Source of the DNA: Corynebacterium incognita
GTDB taxonomy: Bacteria; Actinomycetota; Actinomycetes; Mycobacteriales; Mycobacteriaceae
Direction of reading: 5' to 3'
DNA length: 64,000 bases
Assembly: GCF_014217255.1 (NCBI RefSeq)
Contig: NZ_CP059404.1
Span: 1,364,001-1,428,000, forward strand
Shown here in pieces: positions 16,284 to 24,387 of the stretch (position 1 is the first letter of the stretch; the number at the start of each line of letters is the position of its first letter). The notes under the pieces were generated by a model, which was given only the letters and a program-made list of their open reading frames with translations, was not told where the DNA came from and made no database searches. A program made the translations under genes and the position numbers.

Positions 16284-17666
16284 CTACACGAGCGCGGTGA
16301 TGCCGTAGGCCAGCGGGGCGCCGATGAGGATGGAGAAGAACACGCGCAGGAACCAGACGATCACGATGTCGCGGATTGTGATCGGGATGTCCGTGGCCAA
16401 GATGTCCGGCACCGGACTGGAGAAGAAGAACACCTGGGACACTGCCACGATGCCCACCAACAGGCGCGTGACCAGCGACGGATTGCCCTCCGCGATGAGC
16501 GCCGGGAGGTAGATTTCCGCCAGGCCGGAGGCCATGGCCTCCGCTGCCAGCTGAGCGTCGGGAATGCGCAGCAGCGTCAGCAGTGGCACGAAGAGCAGGC
16601 CCAGCCAGCTAAACAGCGGGGTGTACAGCGACAGCGCCAGACCGATGAAGCCCACGGACATGATGCCCGGCAGCACCTGCATGACCATGAACAGGCCGTC
16701 ACGGGTGTTGTCCCACAGCACCTTCGGCAGCGACGGCACGCGGCGCAGCACCAGGTTGGCCTCGTTCCACGCGGAGCGGAAGCGGTCCTGGGTGAATACC
16801 TTTTCCGGGCGCGGGGTGGCGCCGGGGTAGTAGTCCTCCGAGTAGTTCTTAATTGGGCGCAGCCGCACGATGACTGCGGTGACCGCGAAAGTGACCAGCA
16901 TGGTGGCGCCCACGTACAGGCCCCACACGTTCATGAGGCCGAGGGTCTCCGCGAGGATGATCATGAACGTCATGGAGCACGTGGTGAAGCCCGCGGCAAT
17001 TGTCACGGCCTCACGGGTGGTGTAAGCACCGGACTTGTACACGCGGTTGGTCACCAGCATGGCCAGCGAATCGCTGCCCACAAAGGAGGTCATCGCGTCA
17101 ATCGCCGCGCGGCCCGGCACGCGGAACAGCGGCCGCATGATCGGGCGCATGAGCACGCCGAAGAATTCCATCAGTCCGTAGCTAATCAGCAGCCCCAAAA
17201 ACGGTGCGCCCACCGGCACCAGGAACGCCAGCTTCACCACGAGGCCCTCGAAGAGGAACGGTCCCAGGTCCTCGCGGAAAATGAATGCCGGGCCGAACCC
17301 GAAAATCAGCGCCAGTGCGAGCACCGAGGCGAAGATATTGAGGAAGGAGAAGATCCTCCGCGGCACCGAGCTGCGCCAGGTGCCCGTGACGAACGGCCGC
17401 ACCGTGCCCACCAGAATCAGCGTAAGGGCGAAGAATTGTGCCGCCGGGCCCGCGGCCTCCTTGAGGAAGGTGCCGATGTGATCGAGCAGAATCGTGTTAT
17501 CGCCCGCGATGGGGAACGGCACCATGAAGGCGAAGACGCCGATGCCGCTGTAGAGGAAGAAGCGCCACTGTCCGGGCGTGGAGATTGCGGGTGTCGCCGT
17601 CGCGACAGTCCCCGCGGCAGAAGTCATACCGGCCGCGGGCGTCGTCGTAGAAGTGGTGGTGTCCAT
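16284..17666 (-). CDS. YjiH-family membrane protein with nucleoside-recognition (Gate) domain
   Basis: A 460-residue membrane protein of the YjiH family, with a Thr/Ala-rich N-terminus (1-30) and about ten hydrophobic helices. Family segments are GDNTILLDHIGTF, the Gate-domain region DAMTSFVGSDSLAMLVTNRVY and GFTTCSMTFMIILAETLGL. The biochemical function of the family is not established. The mRNA leader contains a histidine-rich leader peptide and an attenuator (17720-17867), which implies histidine-dependent expression and makes histidine or a histidine derivative the best guess for its substrate. Confidence 0.85.
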   Translation of the reverse strand: MDTTTSTTTPAAGMTSAAGTVATATPAISTPGQWRFFLYSGIGVFAFMVPFPIAGDNTILLDHIGTFLKEAAGPAAQFFALTLILVGTVRPFVTGTWRSSVPRRIFSFLNIFASVLALALIFGFGPAFIFREDLGPFLFEGLVVKLAFLVPVGAPFLGLLISYGLMEFFGVLMRPIMRPLFRVPGRAAIDAMTSFVGSDSLAMLVTNRVYKSGAYTTREAVTIAAGFTTCSMTFMIILAETLGLMNVWGLYVGATMLVTFAVTAVIVRLRPIKNYSEDYYPGATPRPEKVFTQDRFRSAWNEANLVLRRVPSLPKVLWDNTRDGLFMVMQVLPGIMSVGFIGLALSLYTPLFSWLGLLFVPLLTLLRIPDAQLAAEAMASGLAEIYLPALIAEGNPSLVTRLLVGIVAVSQVFFFSSPVPDILATDIPITIRDIVIVWFLRVFFSILIGAPLAYGITALV

Positions 17667-17719
17667 GAGGGGAGAAGTCCTTAGAAGTCAGAAGAAGGAG
17701 GAGGGGAGAAAACGCGACA

Positions 17720-17756
17720 CGCCCTCCCGCCGAAACTGTGGCGGGAGGGCGTTGCG
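17720..17756 (-). terminator. Attenuator terminator (segments 3 and 4) in the yjiH leader
   Basis: On the minus strand CGCCCTCCCGCC and GGCGGGAGGGCG form a 12-bp perfect stem with an eight-base loop (17720-17731 with 17740-17751); TTTT comes six bases later. The extra bases CGCAACGC (17749-17756) can instead pair with GCGTTGCG at 17821-17828, which would destroy the terminator. Confidence 0.7.
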
Positions 17757-17795
17757 TGGAAGGTAGCGCGTGGGCTGTGCCTGATGAGGCAGCCT

Positions 17796-17867
17796 CTAGG
17801 CGCGGTGGGAATGCCGATGTCGCAACGCGGCTCCGCCGGTTGCGTGATGATGCTTCATCAGAGTCAT
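17796..17867 (-). CDS. Histidine-rich leader peptide of the yjiH attenuator
   Basis: The 23-codon ORF reads MTLMKHHHATGGAALRHRHS and then HRA. It has six histidines, three of them consecutive. GAGGTG lies nine bases before the ATG. An in-frame ATG at 17891 would give 31 residues but has a poorly spaced ribosome site. The RNA after the HHH codons folds into segment 1 (17835-17844) and segment 2 (17821-17831), CGCAAC pairing with GTTGCG. A ribosome stalled at HHH would cover segment 1 and free segment 2 to pair with segment 3, the classical amino-acid attenuation logic. Confidence 0.75.
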   Translation of the reverse strand: MTLMKHHHATGGAALRHRHSHRA

Positions 17868-18142
17868 CGGTGCGTTCACCTCAGATCCCATACCTTTCCA
17901 GAAACGAACTAAGAACTGTGGCAGCCACCCTAGCCCAGCCCGCGAGGCACCGTCTAGGGCTCACAGGGAACTTCTATCGCGGACTTACTTCTTTCGGGGG
18001 TGGGCAAGACATCTAGGGAGTTTTAATCATGGTGGCCTACACTAGGGGAATATTTATCGCTGGCTCGGGTGTGAAACCACCGACAACCACCGCCTCCGAC
18101 AACAACCGACACAGAACTTACGAGAAGGGGTCACTGACTACC

Positions 18143-20680
18143 GTGGCAAAAGTGTTGTTCAAGCTTGGTCGCTGGTGCTTCAACAAGAAGTGGACCGTGA
18201 TCATCACGTGGCTGTTGCTGCTGCTCGCAGTAGGTGGCAGTGCGTTTTCGCTCATGAAGCCCTTCACGAGCGAGTTCTCCATCGACGGCACCCCGAGCAT
18301 CGACGCCACCCGTCGCGTGGTCGAGTTGTTCCCCGGCGAGGGCAACCCCGCCAACGCTCCCGGAGTGAACCTCGCGTTCAAGGCGCCGGAGGGGGAGAAG
18401 CTCAGCGATCCGGACAACGAGAAGGCCGTCGAGGCCGTCATCCAGCATCTGGAGGACAACCTCGTCATTTCCGAGGACGAGCTGCGCTTCGGCAACCCCT
18501 TGGAGGTCTCGCCGCAGTTGCAGCGCGACGTCGAAAAGCAAATGACGGACATGGGCCTGCCGGAGGCGCAAGCCAAGGAAGACGCCGCGAACCTCGGCAT
18601 GGTCAACGAGGACGAGACCATCGCCTACACCACCTTTAACTTTGACGCCGAGAGCCCCTATTCGGTGACGGAGGAGCAGTTCCAGACCGTCGCCGACGCC
18701 ATGGATATCGGCCGTGAGATGGGCATTCAGGTCGAAGCCGGCGGCGCGGGCTACGGCGGCCCCATCACCATTAACTCCACGTCGGAGGTTATTGGCCTGG
18801 GCGTGGCGTTCATCGTCCTGGTGGTCACCTTCGGCTCGCTGGTGTCCTCTATCCTGCCGCTCATTACCGCCGTGGTGGGCGTGGGTACCGGTGTGCTTGG
18901 CCTGTTCATCTCCACGCATTGGCTGACGATGAACGACATCACCCCGGTCTTGGCGGTCATGATCGGACTGGCCGTGGGCATTGATTACGCGTTGTTCATC
19001 ATGTCCCGCTACCGCAGCGAGCGCGCACATATGAAACCCGATGAGGCCGCCGGTATGGCGGTGGGCACGGCGGGCTCGTCCGTGGTGTTCGCGGGCGCCA
19101 CGGTGTTTATCGCGCTGTTCGCGCTCGTCATCGCCAAGATTGAGTTCCTCACCGTCATGGGAATCGCCGCGGCTGCCACCGTAGCTATCTCGGTGCTGGT
19201 GGCGCTCACGCTCATCCCGGCGCTGCTCGGCGTGTTCGGCGACAAGGTCTTCGCCGGCCGCATCCCCGGCATCGCGGGCAACCCCAACCGCAGGGGCAAG
19301 AAGCGCCGCGGCAAGACGATGGGTCACCGCTGGGCCACCCTGGTGCAGCGCGGCCCCGGCGTGGCCATGGCTTTCGTGGTCCTCACCCTGGGCTTGCTCA
19401 CCGCGCCCGCGATGAACATGCAGCTGGCCCTGCCTTCCGACGTCACGTCCAACCCCGACACCACGCAGCGCAAGGCCGCGGATCTGCTGACCGAGGGCTT
19501 CGGCGCCGGCGTCAACGGCCCGTTCCTCGTGCTCGTCGACGCCACCGATATCAACCCCGACGCCCCCGCCCTCCAGCCGCTTGTCGACGCCCAGGCCTCC
19601 GCCGCCGAGCAAGACACCGATCAAGCAAAGCCGCAATCGAAGGAAGACATGGCCCGGCTGTCCTCCTTCCTGTACGCGACGAACCAACTCAAGTCCATTC
19701 AGGGCATTAAGCACGCGCAGCTCGTCGGCGCGAACCAGGAGGGCACCGCCGCGCAGATCATGGTGACCCCGGAAACGGGCCCGGCGGATGAGCGCACCGT
19801 CCAGGTCGCCCACGCCCTGCGGTCCTTCGCCGACGAAATTGAGGACGCCACCGGTACCACCGTGGGCACCACGGGTCTCACCGCGGTGCAGGTGGACATT
19901 ACTGAGCGCCTCGAATCCGCCATGGGCCCCTACCTCGCCGTGGTCGTTGGCCTGGCCATCTTCTTGTTGCTGTTGGTCTTCCGCTCCATCCTCGTGCCAC
20001 TGGTGGCGGGTATCGGTTTCCTACTCTCGGTGGGCGCGGCCTTCGGTGTCACCGTCCTGTTCTGGCAGGAGGGCCTGTGGGGCCTGGTGCCGTCCCCGGC
20101 GCCGCTGATTTCTTTCCTGCCTATCTTCCTCATCGGCGTGACCTTCGGCCTGGCCATGGACTACCAGGTCTTCCTGGTCACCCGCATGCGTGAGCACTAC
20201 ATACAGTCGGGGCAGAAGGTCACGCTGACCAGCAAGTACAACGCGGTGGAGGAATCCACCATCATTGGCTTCGGGCAGGGCGCCCGCGTGGTCACGGCCG
20301 CTGCCATCATCATGATCTCGGTGTTCGTGGCGTTTATTAACCAGCCCATCCCGTTTATCCAGATCTTCGGCTTCGCCCTGGCCGCCGGCGTGCTTTTCGA
20401 CGCCTTCTTCGTCCGCATGACCTTGGTTCCCGCCACCATGTTCCTCATGGGGCATGCCACCTGGTGGATGCCCAAGTGGCTGGACAAGATCCTGCCCAAC
20501 ATCGACATCGAAGGCACCGCTCTCGAAGAAGAGTGGGCCCGCCACAACGACATCCCCGAGGCCGCGAGCGCCGAACCGCACACAGCCACCGCGGTCCTTC
20601 CCACCGCCGACGCCGACCACAGCGTGCCCACAACCTTCAGCGCCCCGGCCGTCTTTACCTCGCGCCTGCCGCGCGACTAA
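18143..20680 (+). CDS. MmpL-family RND transporter
   Basis: An 845-residue RND exporter of the MmpL type, used in corynebacteria for envelope lipids such as trehalose corynomycolates. Helix 1 is at the N-terminus (WTVIITWLLLLLAVGG), a periplasmic domain follows, and two blocks of five to six helices are seen. The proton-relay region GLAVGIDYALFIMSRYRSE and its second copy GVTFGLAMDYQVFLVTRMRE carry the conserved Asp-Tyr pairs. GTG at 18143 is chosen; the frame is open upstream but lacks a better start. A Pro/Ala-rich cytoplasmic tail ends the protein. Confidence 0.9.
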   Translation: MAKVLFKLGRWCFNKKWTVIITWLLLLLAVGGSAFSLMKPFTSEFSIDGTPSIDATRRVVELFPGEGNPANAPGVNLAFKAPEGEKLSDPDNEKAVEAVIQHLEDNLVISEDELRFGNPLEVSPQLQRDVEKQMTDMGLPEAQAKEDAANLGMVNEDETIAYTTFNFDAESPYSVTEEQFQTVADAMDIGREMGIQVEAGGAGYGGPITINSTSEVIGLGVAFIVLVVTFGSLVSSILPLITAVVGVGTGVLGLFISTHWLTMNDITPVLAVMIGLAVGIDYALFIMSRYRSERAHMKPDEAAGMAVGTAGSSVVFAGATVFIALFALVIAKIEFLTVMGIAAAATVAISVLVALTLIPALLGVFGDKVFAGRIPGIAGNPNRRGKKRRGKTMGHRWATLVQRGPGVAMAFVVLTLGLLTAPAMNMQLALPSDVTSNPDTTQRKAADLLTEGFGAGVNGPFLVLVDATDINPDAPALQPLVDAQASAAEQDTDQAKPQSKEDMARLSSFLYATNQLKSIQGIKHAQLVGANQEGTAAQIMVTPETGPADERTVQVAHALRSFADEIEDATGTTVGTTGLTAVQVDITERLESAMGPYLAVVVGLAIFLLLLVFRSILVPLVAGIGFLLSVGAAFGVTVLFWQEGLWGLVPSPAPLISFLPIFLIGVTFGLAMDYQVFLVTRMREHYIQSGQKVTLTSKYNAVEESTIIGFGQGARVVTAAAIIMISVFVAFINQPIPFIQIFGFALAAGVLFDAFFVRMTLVPATMFLMGHATWWMPKWLDKILPNIDIEGTALEEEWARHNDIPEAASAEPHTATAVLPTADADHSVPTTFSAPAVFTSRLPRD

Positions 20681-20776
20681 GCTCCAGCGCCCCGGACCAC
20701 CGGCCGAACAGCGCAGCGCACCACACAGCGCCAGCCACCGCCGGGACCGTGGTGGCTACGCACTAGACTGGGGCGC

Positions 20777-22075
20777 ATGACTGAACCCGCTGGCCGCCCC
20801 GCACCTGACGCCGATATCTTGAACAAGGACCTTTCCTTCGAGGTCAAGACCCGGCTGGGCGACGGCGCGCCGGGCAAGCACGGCCGCACCGGCGTCATCC
20901 ACACGCCGCACGGCGACATTCAGACCCCGGCGTTCATTCCGGTGGCCACCAAGGCCACGGTGAAGACCCTCACCCCGGAGCAGGTCCGTGCCACGGGCGC
21001 GCAGGCCATCCTGTCCAACGCTTATCACCTCTACCTGCAGCCCGGCGCGGACATCGTGGATGAGGCCGGCGGCGTGGCCGCGTTTGAAAATTGGCACGGC
21101 CCGACCTACACCGACTCCGGCGGATTCCAGGTCATGAGCTTGGGCGTGGGCTTCAAGAAGGTCCTCGCCATGGACACCGCGAACCTCACGGAACAAGACA
21201 TCCGCGCGGCGAAGAAAGACCGCATGGCCATCGTGGATGAGGACGGCGTGGACTTCCGTTCTATCATCGACGGTTCCAAGCGCCGCTTCACCCCGGAGAA
21301 GTCCATGCAGATCCAGCACGAACTGGGTGCGGACATCATCTTTGCCTTCGACGAACTCACCACGCTGGTGGACACCCGCCAGTACCAGGAGCAGTCCGTG
21401 GCCCGCACTCACCGCTGGGCGCAGCGCTGCCTGGATGAGCACGACCGCCTCACCAAGGAACGTTCCCACCGCCCGAAGCAGTCCCTGTGGGGCGTGGTGC
21501 AAGGCGCGCAATATGAGGACCTGCGCCGCCAGGCCACCCGCGGGCTCATCGAGCTGTCCAAACAACAAGAAGATAAGGGCATGCGCCCTTTCGGTGGCTT
21601 CGGCATCGGTGGGGCACTAGAAAAGGAAAACCTGGGCACCATCGTCGGCTGGGTCTGCGACGAGCTCCCGGAGGACAAGCCCCGCCACCTACTGGGTATC
21701 TCGGAACCCGACGATCTCTTCACCGCTATTGAGGCCGGCGCCGACACCTTCGACTGCGTCGCCCCCACCCGCCTCGGCCGCCGCGGCGGCGTTTACACCC
21801 TCGACGGCCGCCTCAACCTCATGGGCGCCACATTCAAGCGCGACTTCCGCGGCATTGACGAGGAGTTCGGCGGCTACGTTTCCAACAACTACTCCCGCGC
21901 CTACATCCGTCACCTACTCAAGGCCAACGAATTCCTCGCCGGCACCCTGTGCACGATCCACAACCTCGAGTTCATGATTCGCCTCGTGGACAATATCCGC
22001 GACTCCATCGACGGTGGCTACTACGAGGCGTACCGCGATGAGTTTATGGGGCGGTATTACAGCCAGCGGAATTAG
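20777..22075 (+). CDS. tgt: Queuine/guanine tRNA-ribosyltransferase Tgt, zinc-site variant
   Basis: A 432-residue Tgt that exchanges G34 for a 7-deazaguanine in GUN tRNAs. Catalytic residues are kept: TDSGGFQVMSLG, Asp192 in IIFAFDEL and nucleophile Asp326 in TFDCVAPTR. Two differences stand out. The usual zinc stretch (C-x-C-x2-C before NYSRAY) reads FGGYVS here (Phe364, Gly366, Ser369), while the fourth ligand, His395 (TIHNL), is kept. The pocket residue that is Cys in preQ1-specific enzymes is Leu194, and the LAVGE loop reads FGIGG. A queuine-using salvage enzyme is the likely role, supported by gluQRS and yhhQ nearby. Confidence 0.92.
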   Translation: MTEPAGRPAPDADILNKDLSFEVKTRLGDGAPGKHGRTGVIHTPHGDIQTPAFIPVATKATVKTLTPEQVRATGAQAILSNAYHLYLQPGADIVDEAGGVAAFENWHGPTYTDSGGFQVMSLGVGFKKVLAMDTANLTEQDIRAAKKDRMAIVDEDGVDFRSIIDGSKRRFTPEKSMQIQHELGADIIFAFDELTTLVDTRQYQEQSVARTHRWAQRCLDEHDRLTKERSHRPKQSLWGVVQGAQYEDLRRQATRGLIELSKQQEDKGMRPFGGFGIGGALEKENLGTIVGWVCDELPEDKPRHLLGISEPDDLFTAIEAGADTFDCVAPTRLGRRGGVYTLDGRLNLMGATFKRDFRGIDEEFGGYVSNNYSRAYIRHLLKANEFLAGTLCTIHNLEFMIRLVDNIRDSIDGGYYEAYRDEFMGRYYSQRN

Positions 22076-22405
22076 CGTATTGTGATATGTTTAACAGTTA
22101 AAATTAAGGTGATGGAAATATCCATTTATGCATTTTTAATGTGTGGTGACCCGTTAATTAGCGGAGAAAATGAATATGTTCATAATCTGTTTCGTGCAAC
22201 TAAGGGATTTTAAACTTTCTTTACGCTGTTTCTAATTATAACTAGACAGGAACGTATGAACGTGATAAGATTTTTGCGATTGCCAAGGAACTAGGCTTAT
22301 CGACCTTTGTGCGTGAATGCCGTCAAGGGATAAGTGGGTCGAATCAATTTGGCTTGGCGGTCGCCCGTCTTTGTTGGGTGAAAAATGTATCCTTTGAGGA
22401 GAAAA
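22076..22405. other. AT-rich leader region of the adhesin gene
   Basis: About 330 bases, much more AT-rich than the core. No gene is supported. One frame from about 22263 stays open into the adhesin start but has no start codon. It probably holds the adhesin promoter and a long 5' leader; I recognise no riboswitch. Confidence 0.4.
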
Positions 22406-24292
22406 ATGGAAAAGATTAAAACAATCTGGGCAACATTACTTAGTGTTGCAATGATTTTGGGAGTAGCTACCATTAGTCCAGTAGCCTCTCATGCTCAAAC
22501 GACCGATCAATACTATGGATGGTCGGATAACAGTCTGCTTGAGGCATGGACGCCACCCGGAGCAAGCTCTCCTGACCGTTGGTGGAAGCGAGTTCTCTAC
22601 GTTGGTCAGGAAAACAAAGTCCAGCCTGCCGAACTGGTCTACTGCTTCAACGAGAACAAACCCGAGCCAACAGGTGCGGGAACTGGTGATCTCTATACAA
22701 AGACCATTGGTGACGCTGAACTATTTGCAGAGCGTGCAGACGGTGAAGCTCTTAGTCCCGAGGAGTTAAAGGACAACGTACTTCGCGTCCTTTATAACGG
22801 TTACCCAAATGATGCGGCTGGTATACAGCAAGCTTACGGGCTGACTGATCTGGAGTATAACGCAGTAACCCAGCTGGCGTTGTACAAGTACACCGATGAC
22901 ATGGCTTTTCGAAAGTCAACTTTTGACTCTTATCCGGAGCGGAAAACCCTAATGTGGGAGGCGTACAACTACCTCATTGGAACGTCGGTAACGGGTGCGA
23001 CGGTACAGCCACCTGCGATGGAAGATTACCCTGCTGATTCTACGCTTGAGCTCTACCAGTCCAACGACGGAGACGTCCAGGATTTGTTGGGTGTTACATT
23101 TGTTAATTCAGATGGCACTCCAATTACCGAGGTTACGCCTACTCCGACTACCTCAACTACGACTACTACAGATGTACCAGTTACTGAGACCGTAACCGTG
23201 ACCCCCACCGAAACGGTCACTGAAACTTTGCCTGCTGAAACAACGACTGTAGGCGGAACCACCGAAACTGTAACTGAGCCAGTAGCAACCGTGACTGAGA
23301 CTCAGCCAGACGTTACTGAGACTGAGCCAGGTGCTACTGTGACTGAGACTCAGCCAGACGTTACTGAGACTGAGCCAGGTGCTACTGTGACTGAGACTCA
23401 GCCAGACGTTACTGAGACTGAGCCAGGTGCTACTGTGACTGAGACTCAGCCAGACGTTACTGAGACTGAGCCAGGTGCTACTGTGACTGAGACTCAGCCA
23501 GACGTTACTGAGACTGAGCCAGGTTCAACTGTGACCGAGACTCAGCCAGATGTTACTGAGACTGAGCCAGGTTCAACTGTTACTGAAACTCAGCCGGATG
23601 TTACTGAGACTGAGCCAGGTGCTACTGTGACCGAGACTCAGCCAGACGTTACTGAGACTGAGCCAGGTTCAACTGTTACTGAAACTCAGCCGGATGTTAC
23701 TGAGACTGAGCCAGGTTCAACTGTTACTGAAACTGCTCCAGCCGTGACCACCACGGAAACCCTTCCTGCAGTGACCGTGACTGAAACCCAGCCCACCGTT
23801 ACCGTTACTGAAGCTCCAATTACGGAGACTGTAACTGAGCAGCCAACCACAACCACTTCGGAAACTGAGCAGCCTATCGATGGCGGCGATGATGACAAGG
23901 ATGGTTCTTCTGAGGGCATTCCATGGTTGCCAATCCTGGGTGGCGCAATTGGACTTATTGGCCTGGGCGGCCTTGTAGGTGGCGGTTCCTCTAACGGTTC
24001 TTCCACTGCTGACAAGGGCGACGTCAATGTTGATGTAGATGTTGATAATGGTTCCAAGGCGAGTGCAAACGCAGAAGCTGGCACGAAGTCTGAAGTAAAG
24101 TCTGGTGCCAAGTCTGGTGCCAAGACCGCAGCAGCTGAGGCGGAAGAAACCGTAGATAATGCGGCACCTGCGCAGCAGGGTGGCGGTGTCTTGGCTAACA
24201 CCGGTGCTGATGTGTGGATGCTTGGACTTGTTGCTTTGCTTATGCTTGCTACTGGCGGTGTACTGATTGCTCGTAATCGTCGCGAAGCATAA
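22406..24292 (+). CDS. Cell-wall-anchored thioester-domain (TQXA) repeat adhesin
   Basis: About 628 residues. A signal peptide ends near SHA-QT (residue 30). Residues 35-200 look like a thioester domain: Cys80 in LVYCFN and Gln156 in VTQLALY fit the Cys-Gln pair that forms an internal thioester and attaches covalently to host amines. A Thr/Glu/Pro stalk has nine near-identical 16-residue repeats (TVTETQPDVTETEPGA type). A sortase signal LANTG, a hydrophobic helix and the tail RNRREA end the protein. GAGGAG precedes the chosen ATG; an ATG seven codons upstream is weaker. AT-rich and probably acquired. Confidence 0.82.
   Translation: MEKIKTIWATLLSVAMILGVATISPVASHAQTTDQYYGWSDNSLLEAWTPPGASSPDRWWKRVLYVGQENKVQPAELVYCFNENKPEPTGAGTGDLYTKTIGDAELFAERADGEALSPEELKDNVLRVLYNGYPNDAAGIQQAYGLTDLEYNAVTQLALYKYTDDMAFRKSTFDSYPERKTLMWEAYNYLIGTSVTGATVQPPAMEDYPADSTLELYQSNDGDVQDLLGVTFVNSDGTPITEVTPTPTTSTTTTTDVPVTETVTVTPTETVTETLPAETTTVGGTTETVTEPVATVTETQPDVTETEPGATVTETQPDVTETEPGATVTETQPDVTETEPGATVTETQPDVTETEPGATVTETQPDVTETEPGSTVTETQPDVTETEPGSTVTETQPDVTETEPGATVTETQPDVTETEPGSTVTETQPDVTETEPGSTVTETAPAVTTTETLPAVTVTETQPTVTVTEAPITETVTEQPTTTTSETEQPIDGGDDDKDGSSEGIPWLPILGGAIGLIGLGGLVGGGSSNGSSTADKGDVNVDVDVDNGSKASANAEAGTKSEVKSGAKSGAKTAAAEAEETVDNAAPAQQGGGVLANTGADVWMLGLVALLMLATGGVLIARNRREA
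23285..23716 (+). repeat. Nine tandem 48-bp repeats in the adhesin stalk
   Basis: Nine in-frame copies of a 48-base unit encode VTETQPDVTETEPG plus a variable Ala or Ser. Several adjacent copies look identical at the base level, which predicts copy-number variation by slippage or recombination without frameshift. Confidence 0.93.
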
Positions 24293-24313
24293 ATAGTTTC
24301 ACTGCCTAATTAG

Positions 24314-24355
24314 AAATCCTCCTCATCCAATGGAATTGGGTGAGGAGGATTTTGC
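24314..24355 (+). terminator. Terminator of the adhesin gene
   Basis: An 18-bp stem (24314-24331 with 24335-24352, mostly perfect) with a three-base loop is followed by TTTGCTTTT. Confidence 0.85.
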
Positions 24356-24387
24356 TTTTCTTAAAAGACTTGATGTACGTCGAATAA

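Noticed and set aside
16125..17684. Open frame of about 519 codons opposite yjiH
   Set aside because: Antisense artefact; very His/Arg/Gln-rich, no start context and it overlaps the tRNA-Ser terminator.
18131..19813. Minus-strand open frame inside the MmpL gene
   Set aside because: Low-complexity mirror of MmpL codons; no ribosome site and no recognisable domain.
22076..22405. Possible riboswitch in the adhesin leader
   Set aside because: I could not match the bases to any riboswitch core I know; only AT-rich DNA with weak hairpins is seen.
23285..23716. CRISPR-like repeat array
   Set aside because: The 48-base units are contiguous without spacers and encode an in-frame 16-residue protein repeat.
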